A stretch of 27,151 nt of DNA from an uncultured Brachyspira sp. (GTDB lineage: Bacteria; Spirochaetota; Brachyspiria; Brachyspirales; Brachyspiraceae): assembly GCF_949287625.1 (NCBI RefSeq), contig NZ_CASEGO010000024.1:1-27151 (forward strand). Direction: 5' to 3'. Shown one piece after another: positions 13,928 through 22,293 of this stretch. Under the pieces are notes generated by a model. It was not told where the DNA came from. It made no database searches and worked only from the letters and a program-made list of their open reading frames with translations. The translations under genes and the position numbers were made by a program. Every line of letters starts with the position of its first letter. The stretch's first letter is position 1.

Positions 13928-15589
13928 TTAGAATAATCCGCTTATTTTTCCGTTTTCATCTATATCTATATTGCATGCAGCTGGTATTTTAGGAAGACCT
14001 GGCATATCTATAATACCTCCAGCCATAGCAATAATAAATCCTGCACCTGAAGCAAGTTTTACTTCATCAATATTTAGAGTATATCCTTTAGGAGCATTAA
14101 GAAGTGCTGGATTATCGGATATTGATTTTTGAGTTTTTGACATACATATAGGCAGATTTCCAAATCCTATACTCTCTATTTTTTTTATCATCTTATTTGC
14201 TTTTGCTGAGAATTTAATGTCGCCTGCACCATATATTTCTTTGCATATAAGTTCAATTTTTTCTTTTATGCTTTTTTCTAAATCATATAAAGGTTTATAA
14301 TTAGATTCTTCAGAAGCAGCTTTTACAACTTTTTGAGCCAAATCTTTTCCGCCTTCTCCTCCTTTTTCCCATACCTCGCAGAGTGATATTTCAGCACCCA
14401 TATCTTGGCAGTGTTTTGTTATGCATTCTATTTCTTTTTGAGTATCGGAAGAGAATTTATTAATAGCAACAACAACTGGAACATTGTACTTTCTCATGTT
14501 TTCTATATGCTTATCCAAATTTTCAAAACCTTTATTTAAAGCATTCAAATCTTCTTTATTAAGCTCCAAAGCTCCTCCATGATGTTTTAATGCCCTTATA
14601 GTGGCAACCAAAACTATGCAGTTTGGTTTTAAATCAGCAGCACGGCATTTAATATCAAGAAACTTTTCAGCTCCCAAATCAGCAGCAAATCCAGCCTCTG
14701 TAATAGTATAATCAGAAAGTTTTAAAGCTAATTTTGTAGCTAGTATAGAATTACATCCATGTGCAATATTAGCAAAAGGTCCTCCATGAACTATAGCAGG
14801 AGTGTTTTCTAATGTCTGTACCAAATTAGGTTTTATAGCGTCTTTAAGCAAAGCACAAGCAGCACCCTCTACTTTCAAATCTTTTACTTTGAGAGGATTA
14901 TCATTAATATCATAGGCAAATACGATATTTCCTATTCTCTCTTTCAAATCCATTAAAGAGTTTGAAAGACAAAGTATAGCCATAATTTCAGAAGCGACAG
15001 TTATTTGAAATGATGACTGTCTAGTAACTCCGTTCTCACTTCCTCCTAGCCCTATAACTATATCTCGTAATGCTCTGTCATTCATATCAACAACTCTTTT
15101 AAATACTATTTTATTTGTATCTATTTTTAATTCATTACCCTGTTTAATATGATTATCAATACATGCTGATATTAGATTATGAGCAGAACCTATAGCATGA
15201 AAGTCTCCGTTGAAGTGTAAATTAATATCTTCCATAGGAACTATTTGAGCATATCCGCCTCCGCATGCTCCGCCTTTTATTCCAAATACAGGACCTAAAG
15301 ACGGTTCTCTTAAAGCAGCTACGGCATTTTTACCTATTTTATTTAAGCCCTGTGTTAAGCCTATTGTAACAGTAGATTTTCCTTCTCCTGCAGGGGTTGG
15401 AGTGATAGCGGTTACCAAAACTAATTTTCCATTTTTTTTGTCTTTTAATTTATTTAATAATGATAATTCTATTTTAGCCTTATACTTACCGTATGCTTCA
15501 TAATCATCATCTGTGAGATTAAGCATTTTAGCTATTTCGTCTATTCTTTTTAATTTACATTCTTGTGCTATTTCTATATCTGTTTTCAT
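13928..15589 (-). CDS. fhs: Formate--tetrahydrofolate ligase
   Basis: A 553-aa enzyme that joins formate to tetrahydrofolate with ATP to give 10-formyltetrahydrofolate for purine and one-carbon metabolism. The P-loop TPTPAGEGKS is at 63-72, followed by EPSLGPVFGIKGGACGGGY and the MEDINLHFNGDFHAI block, all hallmarks of Fhs; the C-terminal GLPKIPAA is also typical. The open frame extends 24 codons further upstream, but I choose ATG 15589 because GGAG lies 5 bases before it and MKTDIEIAQ is the expected N-terminus and length. It is monocistronic, convergent with the 272-aa gene and divergent from the Gfo/Idh/MocA gene. Neighbouring acetogenesis genes are absent, so a general folate role is more likely. 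Confidence 0.97.
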   Translation of the reverse strand: MKTDIEIAQECKLKRIDEIAKMLNLTDDDYEAYGKYKAKIELSLLNKLKDKKNGKLVLVTAITPTPAGEGKSTVTIGLTQGLNKIGKNAVAALREPSLGPVFGIKGGACGGGYAQIVPMEDINLHFNGDFHAIGSAHNLISACIDNHIKQGNELKIDTNKIVFKRVVDMNDRALRDIVIGLGGSENGVTRQSSFQITVASEIMAILCLSNSLMDLKERIGNIVFAYDINDNPLKVKDLKVEGAACALLKDAIKPNLVQTLENTPAIVHGGPFANIAHGCNSILATKLALKLSDYTITEAGFAADLGAEKFLDIKCRAADLKPNCIVLVATIRALKHHGGALELNKEDLNALNKGFENLDKHIENMRKYNVPVVVAINKFSSDTQKEIECITKHCQDMGAEISLCEVWEKGGEGGKDLAQKVVKAASEESNYKPLYDLEKSIKEKIELICKEIYGAGDIKFSAKANKMIKKIESIGFGNLPICMSKTQKSISDNPALLNAPKGYTLNIDEVKLASGAGFIIAMAGGIIDMPGLPKIPAACNIDIDENGKISGLF

Positions 15590-15814
15590 AATGTCTCCAA
15601 TAATTATTTGTAATATTTTATAATATTTATTAGTGGTTTTAATAAAAGAAATATACAGCATTTTTTAATTATTTGATAGTATTTTTTTCATTAATTGCTT
15701 TAAAAAATAGTATTGAATTTTGTATAATTATTATTATAATTCTTTAAAAGAGGTTTAGATATATTTATAAAATTACTCTTTCAATATATTAATTTAAAAT
15801 AAAGGATTTGTTTA

Positions 15815-16777
15815 ATGGATAAAGTTAATATTAGTCTTATAGGTGTAGGGAGAATGGGGCAGTTTCATTTAAATGTTATAAGCCAAATAAATCATATAAA
15901 TTTGTCTGGAATATACGATGCCGATGAGAATCATCTTAATGAAATATCTCAAAAATATAATATAAAAAAATTTAATAGTGTCGATGAAGCCATAGATAAT
16001 GCAGATGCAGTAATAATAGCAAGCCCTACAACTTTTCATTTTGAAATAGCTAAAAAGGCTGTGGAAAAAGGAAAACATGTTTTGGTAGAAAAACCTATGA
16101 CTGAAACTTATGCTCAGGCTTTGGAATTGGAAGAGATTGTAAAGCAAAAAAATGTTATACTTCAAGTAGGGCATGTGGAAAGATTTAACGGTGCTGTTCA
16201 GGAACTTCATCATATAATAGAAAAACCTTATTTAATAGAAGCCAGAAGATTAGCTCCTTTTACTCCGCGTATTACAGATGTAGGTGTTGTATTTGATATA
16301 ATGATTCATGATTTAGATATTGTAACTTCATTAGTAAAAAAGCCTGTTATAAGATTTTCTGCAAGCGGAAAGAGAATAAGAACAAAAAATGAAGATATAG
16401 CAAGTGCATTATTAGAGTTTGAAGATGAGACTATAGCTACAATAAGTGCAAGCAGAGTAACTCAGGAAAAAATCAGAACATTGGCTATAAGTACAGAAGA
16501 AGCATACTTTTTATTGGATTATGCTACTCAGGATATAACAATACATAGACAGGCAGCAAGTCAAAGCAATATAAAAACTTCTATAGGTATAAATTATAAA
16601 CAGGAATCCATTATAGAAAGAGTATTTATTCATAGAGATAATCCTTTAAAATTGGAAGATGAACATTTTGCAAATTGTATATTAGGCAAGGATAAAAGAT
16701 TTGTTTCTATAGAAGATGATGTTAATACTATAAAATTGACAGAATCTATTTTAAAAGAGATAAAAAAGACTTGGTAA
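15815..16777 (+). CDS. Gfo/Idh/MocA family NAD(P)-dependent dehydrogenase
   Basis: A 320-aa oxidoreductase with an N-terminal Rossmann fold (GVGRMG, 10-15) and the family lysine motif EKPMT (Lys93). The C-terminal domain has VGHVERFN (118-125), RLAPFTPR and MIHDLDI (163-169, His165 and Asp168). Sugars or sugar nucleotides are the usual substrates. The combination of VGHVERFN, PFTPR and MIHDLDI resembles the subgroup containing GnnA, the UDP-GlcNAc 3-dehydrogenase that works with the aminotransferase GnnB in making amide-linked lipid A. No gnnB or lpx gene is adjacent, so that assignment stays tentative. AAAGGA precedes the ATG by about 8 bases. A hairpin terminator follows. Confidence 0.9.
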   Translation: MDKVNISLIGVGRMGQFHLNVISQINHINLSGIYDADENHLNEISQKYNIKKFNSVDEAIDNADAVIIASPTTFHFEIAKKAVEKGKHVLVEKPMTETYAQALELEEIVKQKNVILQVGHVERFNGAVQELHHIIEKPYLIEARRLAPFTPRITDVGVVFDIMIHDLDIVTSLVKKPVIRFSASGKRIRTKNEDIASALLEFEDETIATISASRVTQEKIRTLAISTEEAYFLLDYATQDITIHRQAASQSNIKTSIGINYKQESIIERVFIHRDNPLKLEDEHFANCILGKDKRFVSIEDDVNTIKLTESILKEIKKTW

Positions 16778-16795
16778 TTATTTTTTGTTTATTAT

Positions 16796-16836
16796 AGCAG
16801 GAAGTGTTATATGTTTATTTCATATTCCCGCTTTTT
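16796..16836 (+). terminator. Terminator after the Gfo/Idh/MocA gene
   Basis: AGCAGGA pairs with TCCCGCT (one mismatch) around an inner ATATG/CATAT stem, and TTTTT follows (16832-16836). It lies 19 bp beyond the stop codon. Confidence 0.65.
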
Positions 16837-17107
16837 ATGAACTTCAATTTTTTATTAAATTTTTCAAACTAAATAATTTATTTATTAACTAAATATTAGA
16901 GTGATTATCAGTTTTTCCTACAGCAAAAGCACAATTAAACTTGTGTCAAAAGTACTTGACAAGATTAACTATAAAATTATTTAATTTGAAAATTATTAGA
17001 TATAATGTTTTATATATTGTATAACTTATTATTTTAGTATACGAATATACATTCCTTTTTGATTATTTGCGTCATATAGTACCAACTAAAATTATTTTTG
17101 AAATGAG
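16837..17107. other. Intergenic A+T-rich stretch
   Basis: I see no gene here. The only structure is an imperfect dyad at 16945-16961, TGTCAA and TTGACA six bases apart, with no matching -10 on either side. It adjoins the left end of the repeat at 17108. Confidence 0.5.
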
Positions 17108-17136
17108 TATATAGTAAAAATTTTTAAGTTTGTCAA
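17108..17136 (-). promoter_or_regulatory. Outward promoter at the left end of the repeat
   Basis: On the minus strand TTGACA (17136-17131), 17 bp, TATATA (17113-17108). It points leftward to the 3' end of the Gfo/Idh/MocA gene, so no sense gene lies close downstream. Confidence 0.5.
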
Positions 17137-17395
17137 TAATTAGTTTTTATATTTTTATTATTCTTCGGGGACTAGCCCTGCGAAGCACACAGTCGTGCCG
17201 AACCACCACTTCTTTTGCCAAATAGGCACCTACTCGGTGGTGACCCAAAGAAGCAGGCACAGCCCGCTGTCACGAAGGACTGCATTTTTTAACTAAAATA
17301 TAGTTATTATAATACATTTTAAACTTATTTTGTTAATAACTAATAATACTTTATACTATTTATAACTTATAATTACATTTATCAATAACTCAAAA

Positions 17396-17424
17396 TTGAC
17401 AAATCATATTTGTTTAGGTATATA
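17396..17424 (+). promoter_or_regulatory. Outward promoter at the right end of the repeat
   Basis: TTGACA (17396-17401), 17 bp, TATATA (17419-17424). The following bases resemble another left end (ATTTTTAAATT) but the expected TGTCAA is TATATA, so the opposite-facing half has decayed. It points at the 3' end of the convergent membrane-protein gene (17523-18086) and would produce antisense RNA. Confidence 0.55.
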
Positions 17425-17522
17425 CTGAAAATTTTTAAATTTATATACTTTTAACTATATGTATAATATTTTTTTATTACTTAAATAATATCATCAAATA
17501 AACTAAAACAATTTTTCATATA

Positions 17523-18086
17523 TTACTTGTGTAAATTTCTGTAATAAGAAACTAAATTATCATAAGGATAAAGCCTAAAAGAATCATTATAAACATTCTC
17601 TAATAAATTTTTTATTAAATTTAGTTTATCTTTAAAACTTTTATTTTTATCTCTTATCTTATTAAATTCAAGGAAAAATGATTTTCTTACTATCTTCATA
17701 AAAATACTTATTCTTATCATCTCATCAAAAAATTGTCCGTTTGGAACTTTTAATTTTTTTATTATGATAAAGAAAATAGATAAAAAATAAAGAACAGATA
17801 CTATTCTAATAAAATAAACAATAGTGAAATTTACACCAACTTTATCAAGATAAATACCAAAAATAGTATAGTACTCACCTCTTGAGTTTAATGCCTGAAT
17901 GATAAATATTGCAAGAAAATAAGGAATTAAATAAAGCAGCTTTTTTATAGTTTTATAAAAAGACTTTGTAAATATTATATGAACTATAAAAAGAGCTGCT
18001 AAAGTATATATTAAGAAATTAACTTTTATAAAAAATATAGTTATTAATATAAATAAAGCTAAAATAATGGTAAATATATAAAGCAT
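17523..18086 (-). CDS. EcfT/CbiQ-like membrane protein
   Basis: A 187-aa protein with hydrophobic helices at about 1-20, 22-43, 49-66 and 85-110, then a cytoplasmic helical tail. The block GIYLDKVGVNFTIVYFIRI followed by FFLEFNKIRDKNKSF parallels the region in EcfT/CbiQ energy-coupling-factor subunits that leads to the ATPase-coupling helices. It lacks a clear coupling Ala-Arg-Gly motif and is shorter than usual, so the match is weak. The start codon shares its first base with the efp stop (TAATG), so it is translationally coupled to efp. No ECF ATPase genes lie nearby. The antisense-facing repeat promoter at 17396-17424 points into its 3' end. Confidence 0.6.
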   Translation of the reverse strand: MLYIFTIILALFILITIFFIKVNFLIYTLAALFIVHIIFTKSFYKTIKKLLYLIPYFLAIFIIQALNSRGEYYTIFGIYLDKVGVNFTIVYFIRIVSVLYFLSIFFIIIKKLKVPNGQFFDEMIRISIFMKIVRKSFFLEFNKIRDKNKSFKDKLNLIKNLLENVYNDSFRLYPYDNLVSYYRNLHK

Positions 18087-18649
18087 TATTTATTTACGCG
18101 TTCAACATAGCTATCATCTCTGGTATCAACTTTAATTTTATCGCCTATATTTATAAATAAAGGTACATTAATCTCAATACCAGTTTCAAGTTTAGCAGGT
18201 TTTAATGTAGTACCTGTAGTATCTCCTTTAAATCCAGGTTCTGTATAAGTAACTTCCAATACCACATGTATAGGAAAACGTACTGCTGTAACTTCATCAT
18301 TAATATATTGCAAATCAACCTCGCTATTATCTAATAAATAATATTTACTGTCTCCTAATATATCAGCACTTACATGAACCTGCTCATAATTATCTAATAT
18401 CATAAATACATAGCTGTCGCCTTCTTCATAAAGATACTGAGCTTTTTTATATGATAAATCAGCCTCTTCAACACTTTCTGTAGATGAAAAAGTTTTTTCT
18501 ATCATATTGCCTTTAAGCATATTTTTTAATTTAGTTTTTACATTTGCTTTTCTCTGCTGAGCTCTGTGAAAGTGAGCATCTACAACTAAATAAGTTTCTC
18601 CGTCTAAAATTATAGCATCGCCTTTTCTTAAATCATTTACTGGTAACAT
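18086..18649 (-). CDS. efp: Elongation factor P
   Basis: A 187-aa, three-domain EF-P, which enters the ribosomal E site and speeds peptide bonds at polyproline stretches. The KOW-like N-terminal domain has LRKGDAIILDGETYLVVDAHF and KTKLKNMLKGNMIEKTF; the C-terminal OB domains include the signature TGTTLKPAKLETG and end in IKVDTRDDSYVERV. The loop that normally reads KPGKG is RAQQR here (residues 29-33): a gap-free alignment to E. coli puts Gln32 where Lys34 is modified, and removes the Pro and both Gly. The codons confirm this. GGGAG precedes the ATG. It lies 62 bp after clpX and is coupled to the membrane protein downstream. No EpmA, EpmB or EarP gene is in the window. Confidence 0.96.
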   Translation of the reverse strand: MLPVNDLRKGDAIILDGETYLVVDAHFHRAQQRKANVKTKLKNMLKGNMIEKTFSSTESVEEADLSYKKAQYLYEEGDSYVFMILDNYEQVHVSADILGDSKYYLLDNSEVDLQYINDEVTAVRFPIHVVLEVTYTEPGFKGDTTGTTLKPAKLETGIEINVPLFINIGDKIKVDTRDDSYVERVNK

Positions 18650-18711
18650 TAAAACTCCCTAAAAAATTATTTTGTTATTTTTTAATTTATAATCTAATTA
18701 AATATATAAAA

Positions 18712-19947
18712 TTATTCGTTTACAGTACCCAATCTGTTTTCAACATATTCTTTATTAAGCTCAAAAACTTTCTTTTCTTTATCATCAGTAGGCATATCAT
18801 ACATAGCATCAAGCATAACACGTTCAAATAAAGCTCTTAAACCTCTTGCTCCTGTATGCTCTTCCATAGTTTTTTTAACTATTACCTTTAATGCCTCATC
18901 ATCTATTTTTAATTCTATATTGTCATAAGAAAATAATTTTTGATACTGTTTAGTCAAAGCATTTTTAGGCTCTTTGAGTATCTGCAAAAGCTCTTCTTCT
19001 TTTAATTCTTCCAAAGTAGCTATCACTGGAAGCCTTCCTATAAGTTCTGGTATAAGTCCGTATTTAACCAAATCTTCTGTAGAAATATTTTTCATTATCT
19101 CATCATAATTAAGATTATCCATAGAATTAACTTCAGCAGCAAAACCCAAACCTTTTTTAGAAGTACGTTCAGCAATAGATTTTTCTATATCTATAAAAGC
19201 CCCTCCGCATATAAAAAGTATATTAGAAGTATCTATATGCAAATTATCCTGATGAGGGTGTTTTCTTCCGCCATGAGGAGGAACAGTAGCAACAGTACCT
19301 TCCACAATTTTTAATAACGCCTGCTGTACACCTTCGCCTGATACATCTCTTGTAATAGAACGGGATTCACTTTTACGTGAAATTTTATCTATTTCATCAA
19401 TATATATTATACCTTTTTCTGCCAATTTTATATCACCGTCAGCATTCTGTATAAGTCTTAGCAGAATATTTTCAACATCATCACCAACATATCCAGCCTC
19501 TGTTACAGTAGTAGCATCAGCAATAGCAAAAGGTACATTTAAAGCCTTAGCTAAAGTACGGGCAAGCAAAGTTTTACCGCTTCCTGTAGGACCTATTAAA
19601 AGTACATTAGACTTCTCTATTTCTACATCATTTTTATCTTCTGCACTTTGAGTTATTCTTTTATAATGATTATAAACTGCAACAGATAAAACTTTTTTAG
19701 CATAATTCTGTCCTATGACATATTCATCAAGCAAAGATTTTATCTGCTTTGGAGGAAGTATTTTTATTTCATAATCTTTTTCTTTAGATTTTTTCTTTTG
19801 AACATTCATGTTAAAATAATCATTTGCTATAGCAGAACAATCAGAACATAAATATCCTTCATTGCCTTCAATATATCGGCTTAATTCTTTTAATTCTCTT
19901 CCGCATAGAGAACAAACTTCTTTTTTATCATTACTCTTTTTAGACAT
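18712..19947 (-). CDS. clpX: ATP-dependent Clp protease ATPase subunit ClpX
   Basis: A 411-aa AAA+ unfoldase that feeds substrates to ClpP. The N-terminal zinc-binding domain has Cys12, Cys15, Cys34 and Cys37. Then come Walker A (LLIGPTGSGKT), the GYVG pore loop, Walker B (IIYIDEIDKI), the ClpP-binding loop as GLGF rather than the common IGF, and the sensor-2 GARGLRALFE block. I start at ATG 19947, seven codons inside the open frame, because GGAG sits just upstream and MSKKSNDKK is the family-like N-terminus. It follows clpP after a hairpin, so it may be partly independently expressed. Confidence 0.97.
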   Translation of the reverse strand: MSKKSNDKKEVCSLCGRELKELSRYIEGNEGYLCSDCSAIANDYFNMNVQKKKSKEKDYEIKILPPKQIKSLLDEYVIGQNYAKKVLSVAVYNHYKRITQSAEDKNDVEIEKSNVLLIGPTGSGKTLLARTLAKALNVPFAIADATTVTEAGYVGDDVENILLRLIQNADGDIKLAEKGIIYIDEIDKISRKSESRSITRDVSGEGVQQALLKIVEGTVATVPPHGGRKHPHQDNLHIDTSNILFICGGAFIDIEKSIAERTSKKGLGFAAEVNSMDNLNYDEIMKNISTEDLVKYGLIPELIGRLPVIATLEELKEEELLQILKEPKNALTKQYQKLFSYDNIELKIDDEALKVIVKKTMEEHTGARGLRALFERVMLDAMYDMPTDDKEKKVFELNKEYVENRLGTVNE

Positions 19948-20046
19948 ATTGCTCCAATTTACTATCAAATATATTACTTTATAATTAAGTTTATATATTC
20001 TATATTAAAACAAAACTATTGCAATAAAAAATTTATAAACTTATAA

Positions 20047-20072
20047 ATAAGGGGCTTAAATACGCCCCTTAT
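20047..20072 (-). terminator. Hairpin between clpP and clpX
   Basis: ATAAGGGGC (20047-20055) and GCCCCTTAT (20064-20072) form a perfect 9-bp stem with an 8-nt loop. On the minus strand the following sequence is T-rich but broken by A's, so this may be a partial terminator or an RNA-processing hairpin setting the clpP/clpX ratio. Confidence 0.6.
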
Positions 20073-20125
20073 CATAAACTACAACTATTACTTTAATTAA
20101 ATGTTAATAATATATTTAAAGATTA

Positions 20126-20728
20126 TCACTCTCTGCTTGAGAAAACCTTATCTATTATACCATATTCTTTAGCTTCATCAGCACTCATAAAATAATCTCT
20201 ATCCATATCAGCCTCAAGTTTTTTAATATCCTGACCTGTATGATTAGCCATGATATTATTAAGTATGCTTTTCAAGCGTATAGTTTCTTTTAATTGTATT
20301 TCCATATCAGTAACCATACCTCTTGAACCGCCTGAAGGCTGGTGAATCATTATTCTTGAATTAGCAGTAGCGAATCTTTTACCTTTAGCTCCGCCTGCAA
20401 GAAGCAAAGCACCTGCTGAAGCAGCCTGTCCTACGCATAAAGTAGCAACGTCCGGCTTAACATACTGCATAGTATCATACATACCTAAAGCAGCTGTAAC
20501 AACACCGCCCGGACTATTTATATATAAAGAAATATCTTTTTCTGGATCGGCAGATTCCAAAAATAAAAGCTGTGCTATAACTATATTAGCAACATCATCA
20601 TTAATCTCGCCTCCCAAAAATATAATCCTATCTTTTAAAAGTCTGGAGTATATATCGTAAGAACGCTCTCCTCTGCTGGTTTGCTCTATTACATAAGGTA
20701 TAGTCATATAATTTCTCTCCAAATCCAT
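20126..20728 (-). CDS. clpP: ATP-dependent Clp protease proteolytic subunit ClpP
   Basis: A 200-aa serine protease subunit that forms the barrel served by ClpX. In this numbering the catalytic triad is Ser104 (GQAASAG), His129 (MIHQPSGG) and Asp178 (MDRD); the strand INSPGG is also conserved. I place the start at 20728, where AAGGAT precedes the ATG; the open frame extends 11 codons upstream into the end of tig. A further ATG seven codons in, with its own GGAGAG, is also plausible and would give the usual MTIPYVIEQ start. It follows tig by 17 bp, so the two are co-transcribed. The hydrophobic N-terminal loops that dock ClpX are intact. Confidence 0.96.
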   Translation of the reverse strand: MDLERNYMTIPYVIEQTSRGERSYDIYSRLLKDRIIFLGGEINDDVANIVIAQLLFLESADPEKDISLYINSPGGVVTAALGMYDTMQYVKPDVATLCVGQAASAGALLLAGGAKGKRFATANSRIMIHQPSGGSRGMVTDMEIQLKETIRLKSILNNIMANHTGQDIKKLEADMDRDYFMSADEAKEYGIIDKVFSSRE

Positions 20729-20745
20729 ATTTATCCTTTTAACAA

Positions 20746-22056
20746 TTAATATCCGCCCCAAACATCACTTTCTTCAGGCTTAAATTTACCTGCATCTTTT
20801 TCTGATACCTGTACATGTTCTTTTACATAATCTAATATAGCCTCAGAAGTAGCTCTAGTTTGAGCATCACGCATTATATAATTGATAATATTCTGCTGTT
20901 CTTCTTTAGGAAGTTTAGCAAGTCCCATATAGCTTTGATATTGATACATTCTGTTAGCATATTCTTTAGCTTTATCTTCATTAACTGTGATAGAATCTTT
21001 ATAAGTATCAGCTAATTTTGCCATAATCATATCAAAAGTTATTTGTTTTCTTACATTTTCTTCATATTCTTTTCTAATATCATCATCAGTTTTAGCTACA
21101 GAAATTAGAAAATCAGTTTTACTCATTCCTCTGCTTGACATAGATCTTTCAAATTCATTTAATGAAGTTTCTAATTGTTCTTCATAATAGCCTTTTGGAA
21201 GAGTCATATTTACTAATTCTATTAATTTATTGAATAAAGTATCATTTACAAGCTCACTGTTTGCTCTGTCTTCTGCTCTTTTTATTAAATGATCTTTTAA
21301 AGATTCTTTTACTTTTTGTCTGTCCTCTTCTTTAGAATCATCTTTCATATCAGGTTTTTCTACTTTTACAATATTCATTATTAGTGTAGCTTCTCTGCCG
21401 TCAACATAAGTTTTAAGAAGTTTTTTATCATCTTTTTTAACACCTACAGCATTTCTTGCAAAGATACTGTCATTTTCATCATCGCTTGCTACAACAGTTA
21501 ATTCCTTATTGTATTTTTTATTTTCATCATCATCAAATTCTATTTTTACATGTACTCTATCGCCTATTTCTGACTTTAACTCACTCTCATCAAAATGAGC
21601 AAATCTTTGAAGAGATAATTTGTATGCTTCTTCAACTACACTGTCATCAACTGTGTATTTATTTTTTTCTACACTTATAGAAGATAAATCAGGCAAATCA
21701 AACTCTGGTATAGGATAATACTCATAAGTAAGATGAAGTCCGTCATCTTTGTTTTCTAAGTTTAAAAGTTTAGGAGTACCCATAGCTTTAACATTTTTCT
21801 CATCATGATAAGTATTCCAAGCATCTTCTATTAAAACCTCATTAGCAGCACCTTCCAAAGCCTCTCTGTATCTTGAAAGTATAATATTGTTAGGGGCATG
21901 ACCTACTCTAAAACCTTTAACATTAACTCTAGGCTTATAATATTCTATTTGTTTTTCCAACTCTTTATTATAAGCATCTTTTGACACAACGAGTTTAAGT
22001 GTAACTAAATCTTTTTCATTGGTTGAAGTTTCAAAATTCAAATCTTTAATATCCAT
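20746..22056 (-). CDS. tig: Trigger factor
   Basis: A 436-aa ribosome-associated chaperone. The N-terminal ribosome-binding domain holds the signature GFRVGHAP (48-55). A charged, short FKBP-like middle domain (about 150-235) follows, then the long helical C-terminal arm from about 236, including GYYEEQLETSLNEFE. It binds nascent chains at the exit tunnel. The gene order tig-clpP-clpX is the widely conserved one, joining nascent-chain folding to degradation. AAAGG lies 11 bases before the ATG, a loose spacing. The tRNA terminator just upstream separates it from tRNA-Gly, so it should have its own promoter in 22057-22110; a TATAAT at 22111-22106 (minus strand) lacks a good -35. Confidence 0.95.
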   Translation of the reverse strand: MDIKDLNFETSTNEKDLVTLKLVVSKDAYNKELEKQIEYYKPRVNVKGFRVGHAPNNIILSRYREALEGAANEVLIEDAWNTYHDEKNVKAMGTPKLLNLENKDDGLHLTYEYYPIPEFDLPDLSSISVEKNKYTVDDSVVEEAYKLSLQRFAHFDESELKSEIGDRVHVKIEFDDDENKKYNKELTVVASDDENDSIFARNAVGVKKDDKKLLKTYVDGREATLIMNIVKVEKPDMKDDSKEEDRQKVKESLKDHLIKRAEDRANSELVNDTLFNKLIELVNMTLPKGYYEEQLETSLNEFERSMSSRGMSKTDFLISVAKTDDDIRKEYEENVRKQITFDMIMAKLADTYKDSITVNEDKAKEYANRMYQYQSYMGLAKLPKEEQQNIINYIMRDAQTRATSEAILDYVKEHVQVSEKDAGKFKPEESDVWGGY

Positions 22057-22111
22057 TTTTAATAATACCTTTATTAAGCTTTATTATTAAGCTTTAATTA
22101 ATAAAATTATA

Positions 22112-22151
22112 ATAAAAAAATAACCCCAATAGAAAAGTCATCTACTGGGGT
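22112..22151 (-). terminator. Terminator after tRNA-Gly
   Basis: ACCCCAATAG (22123-22132) pairs with CTACTGGGGT (22142-22151) except for one opposed base pair; on the minus strand TATTTTTTTATT follows. It ends the tRNA transcript before tig. Confidence 0.85.
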
Positions 22152-22159
22152 ATAAGATG

Positions 22160-22232
22160 AGCGGGAAACGGGACTCGAACCCGCGACAGTCTGCATGGCA
22201 AGCAGAAACTCTACCAACTGAGTTATTCCCGC
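22160..22232 (-). tRNA. tRNA-Gly (anticodon GCC)
   Basis: A 73-nt tRNA. The acceptor stem pairs GCGGGAA (22232-22226) with TTCCCGC (22167-22161), and the discriminator base is U, typical of tRNA-Gly. The anticodon stem TCTGC/GCAGA encloses the loop TTGCCAT, giving anticodon GCC. The T-arm loop is TTCGAGT. The 3' CCA is not encoded and must be added after transcription. Confidence 0.97.
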
Positions 22233-22293
22233 ATAGACATTGACAATACTATAACATAAAACAAAAAAATGTCAACACCATCTATATAAAATT

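Larger units (their letters stand above)
17108..17424 (+). repeat. MITE-like element, second full copy (317 bp)
   Basis: It runs from TATATA (17108-17113) to TATATA (17419-17424), with TGTCAA (17131-17136) and TTGACA (17396-17401) 17 bp inside each end. The interior has a GC-richer block (about 17161-17284), of which 17167-17199 matches 348-380 in inverted orientation (31 of 33 bases), while 17285-17395 is plain A+T-rich sequence. The interior is thus arranged differently from the other copies although the ends are the same. Confidence 0.7.

Noticed and set aside
16941..16963. Dyad with TGTCAA and TTGACA around AAGTAC
   Set aside because: It looks like back-to-back -35 boxes, but neither side has a -10 at 15-19 bp, and the dyad is imperfect. 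An operator is possible but unsupported.
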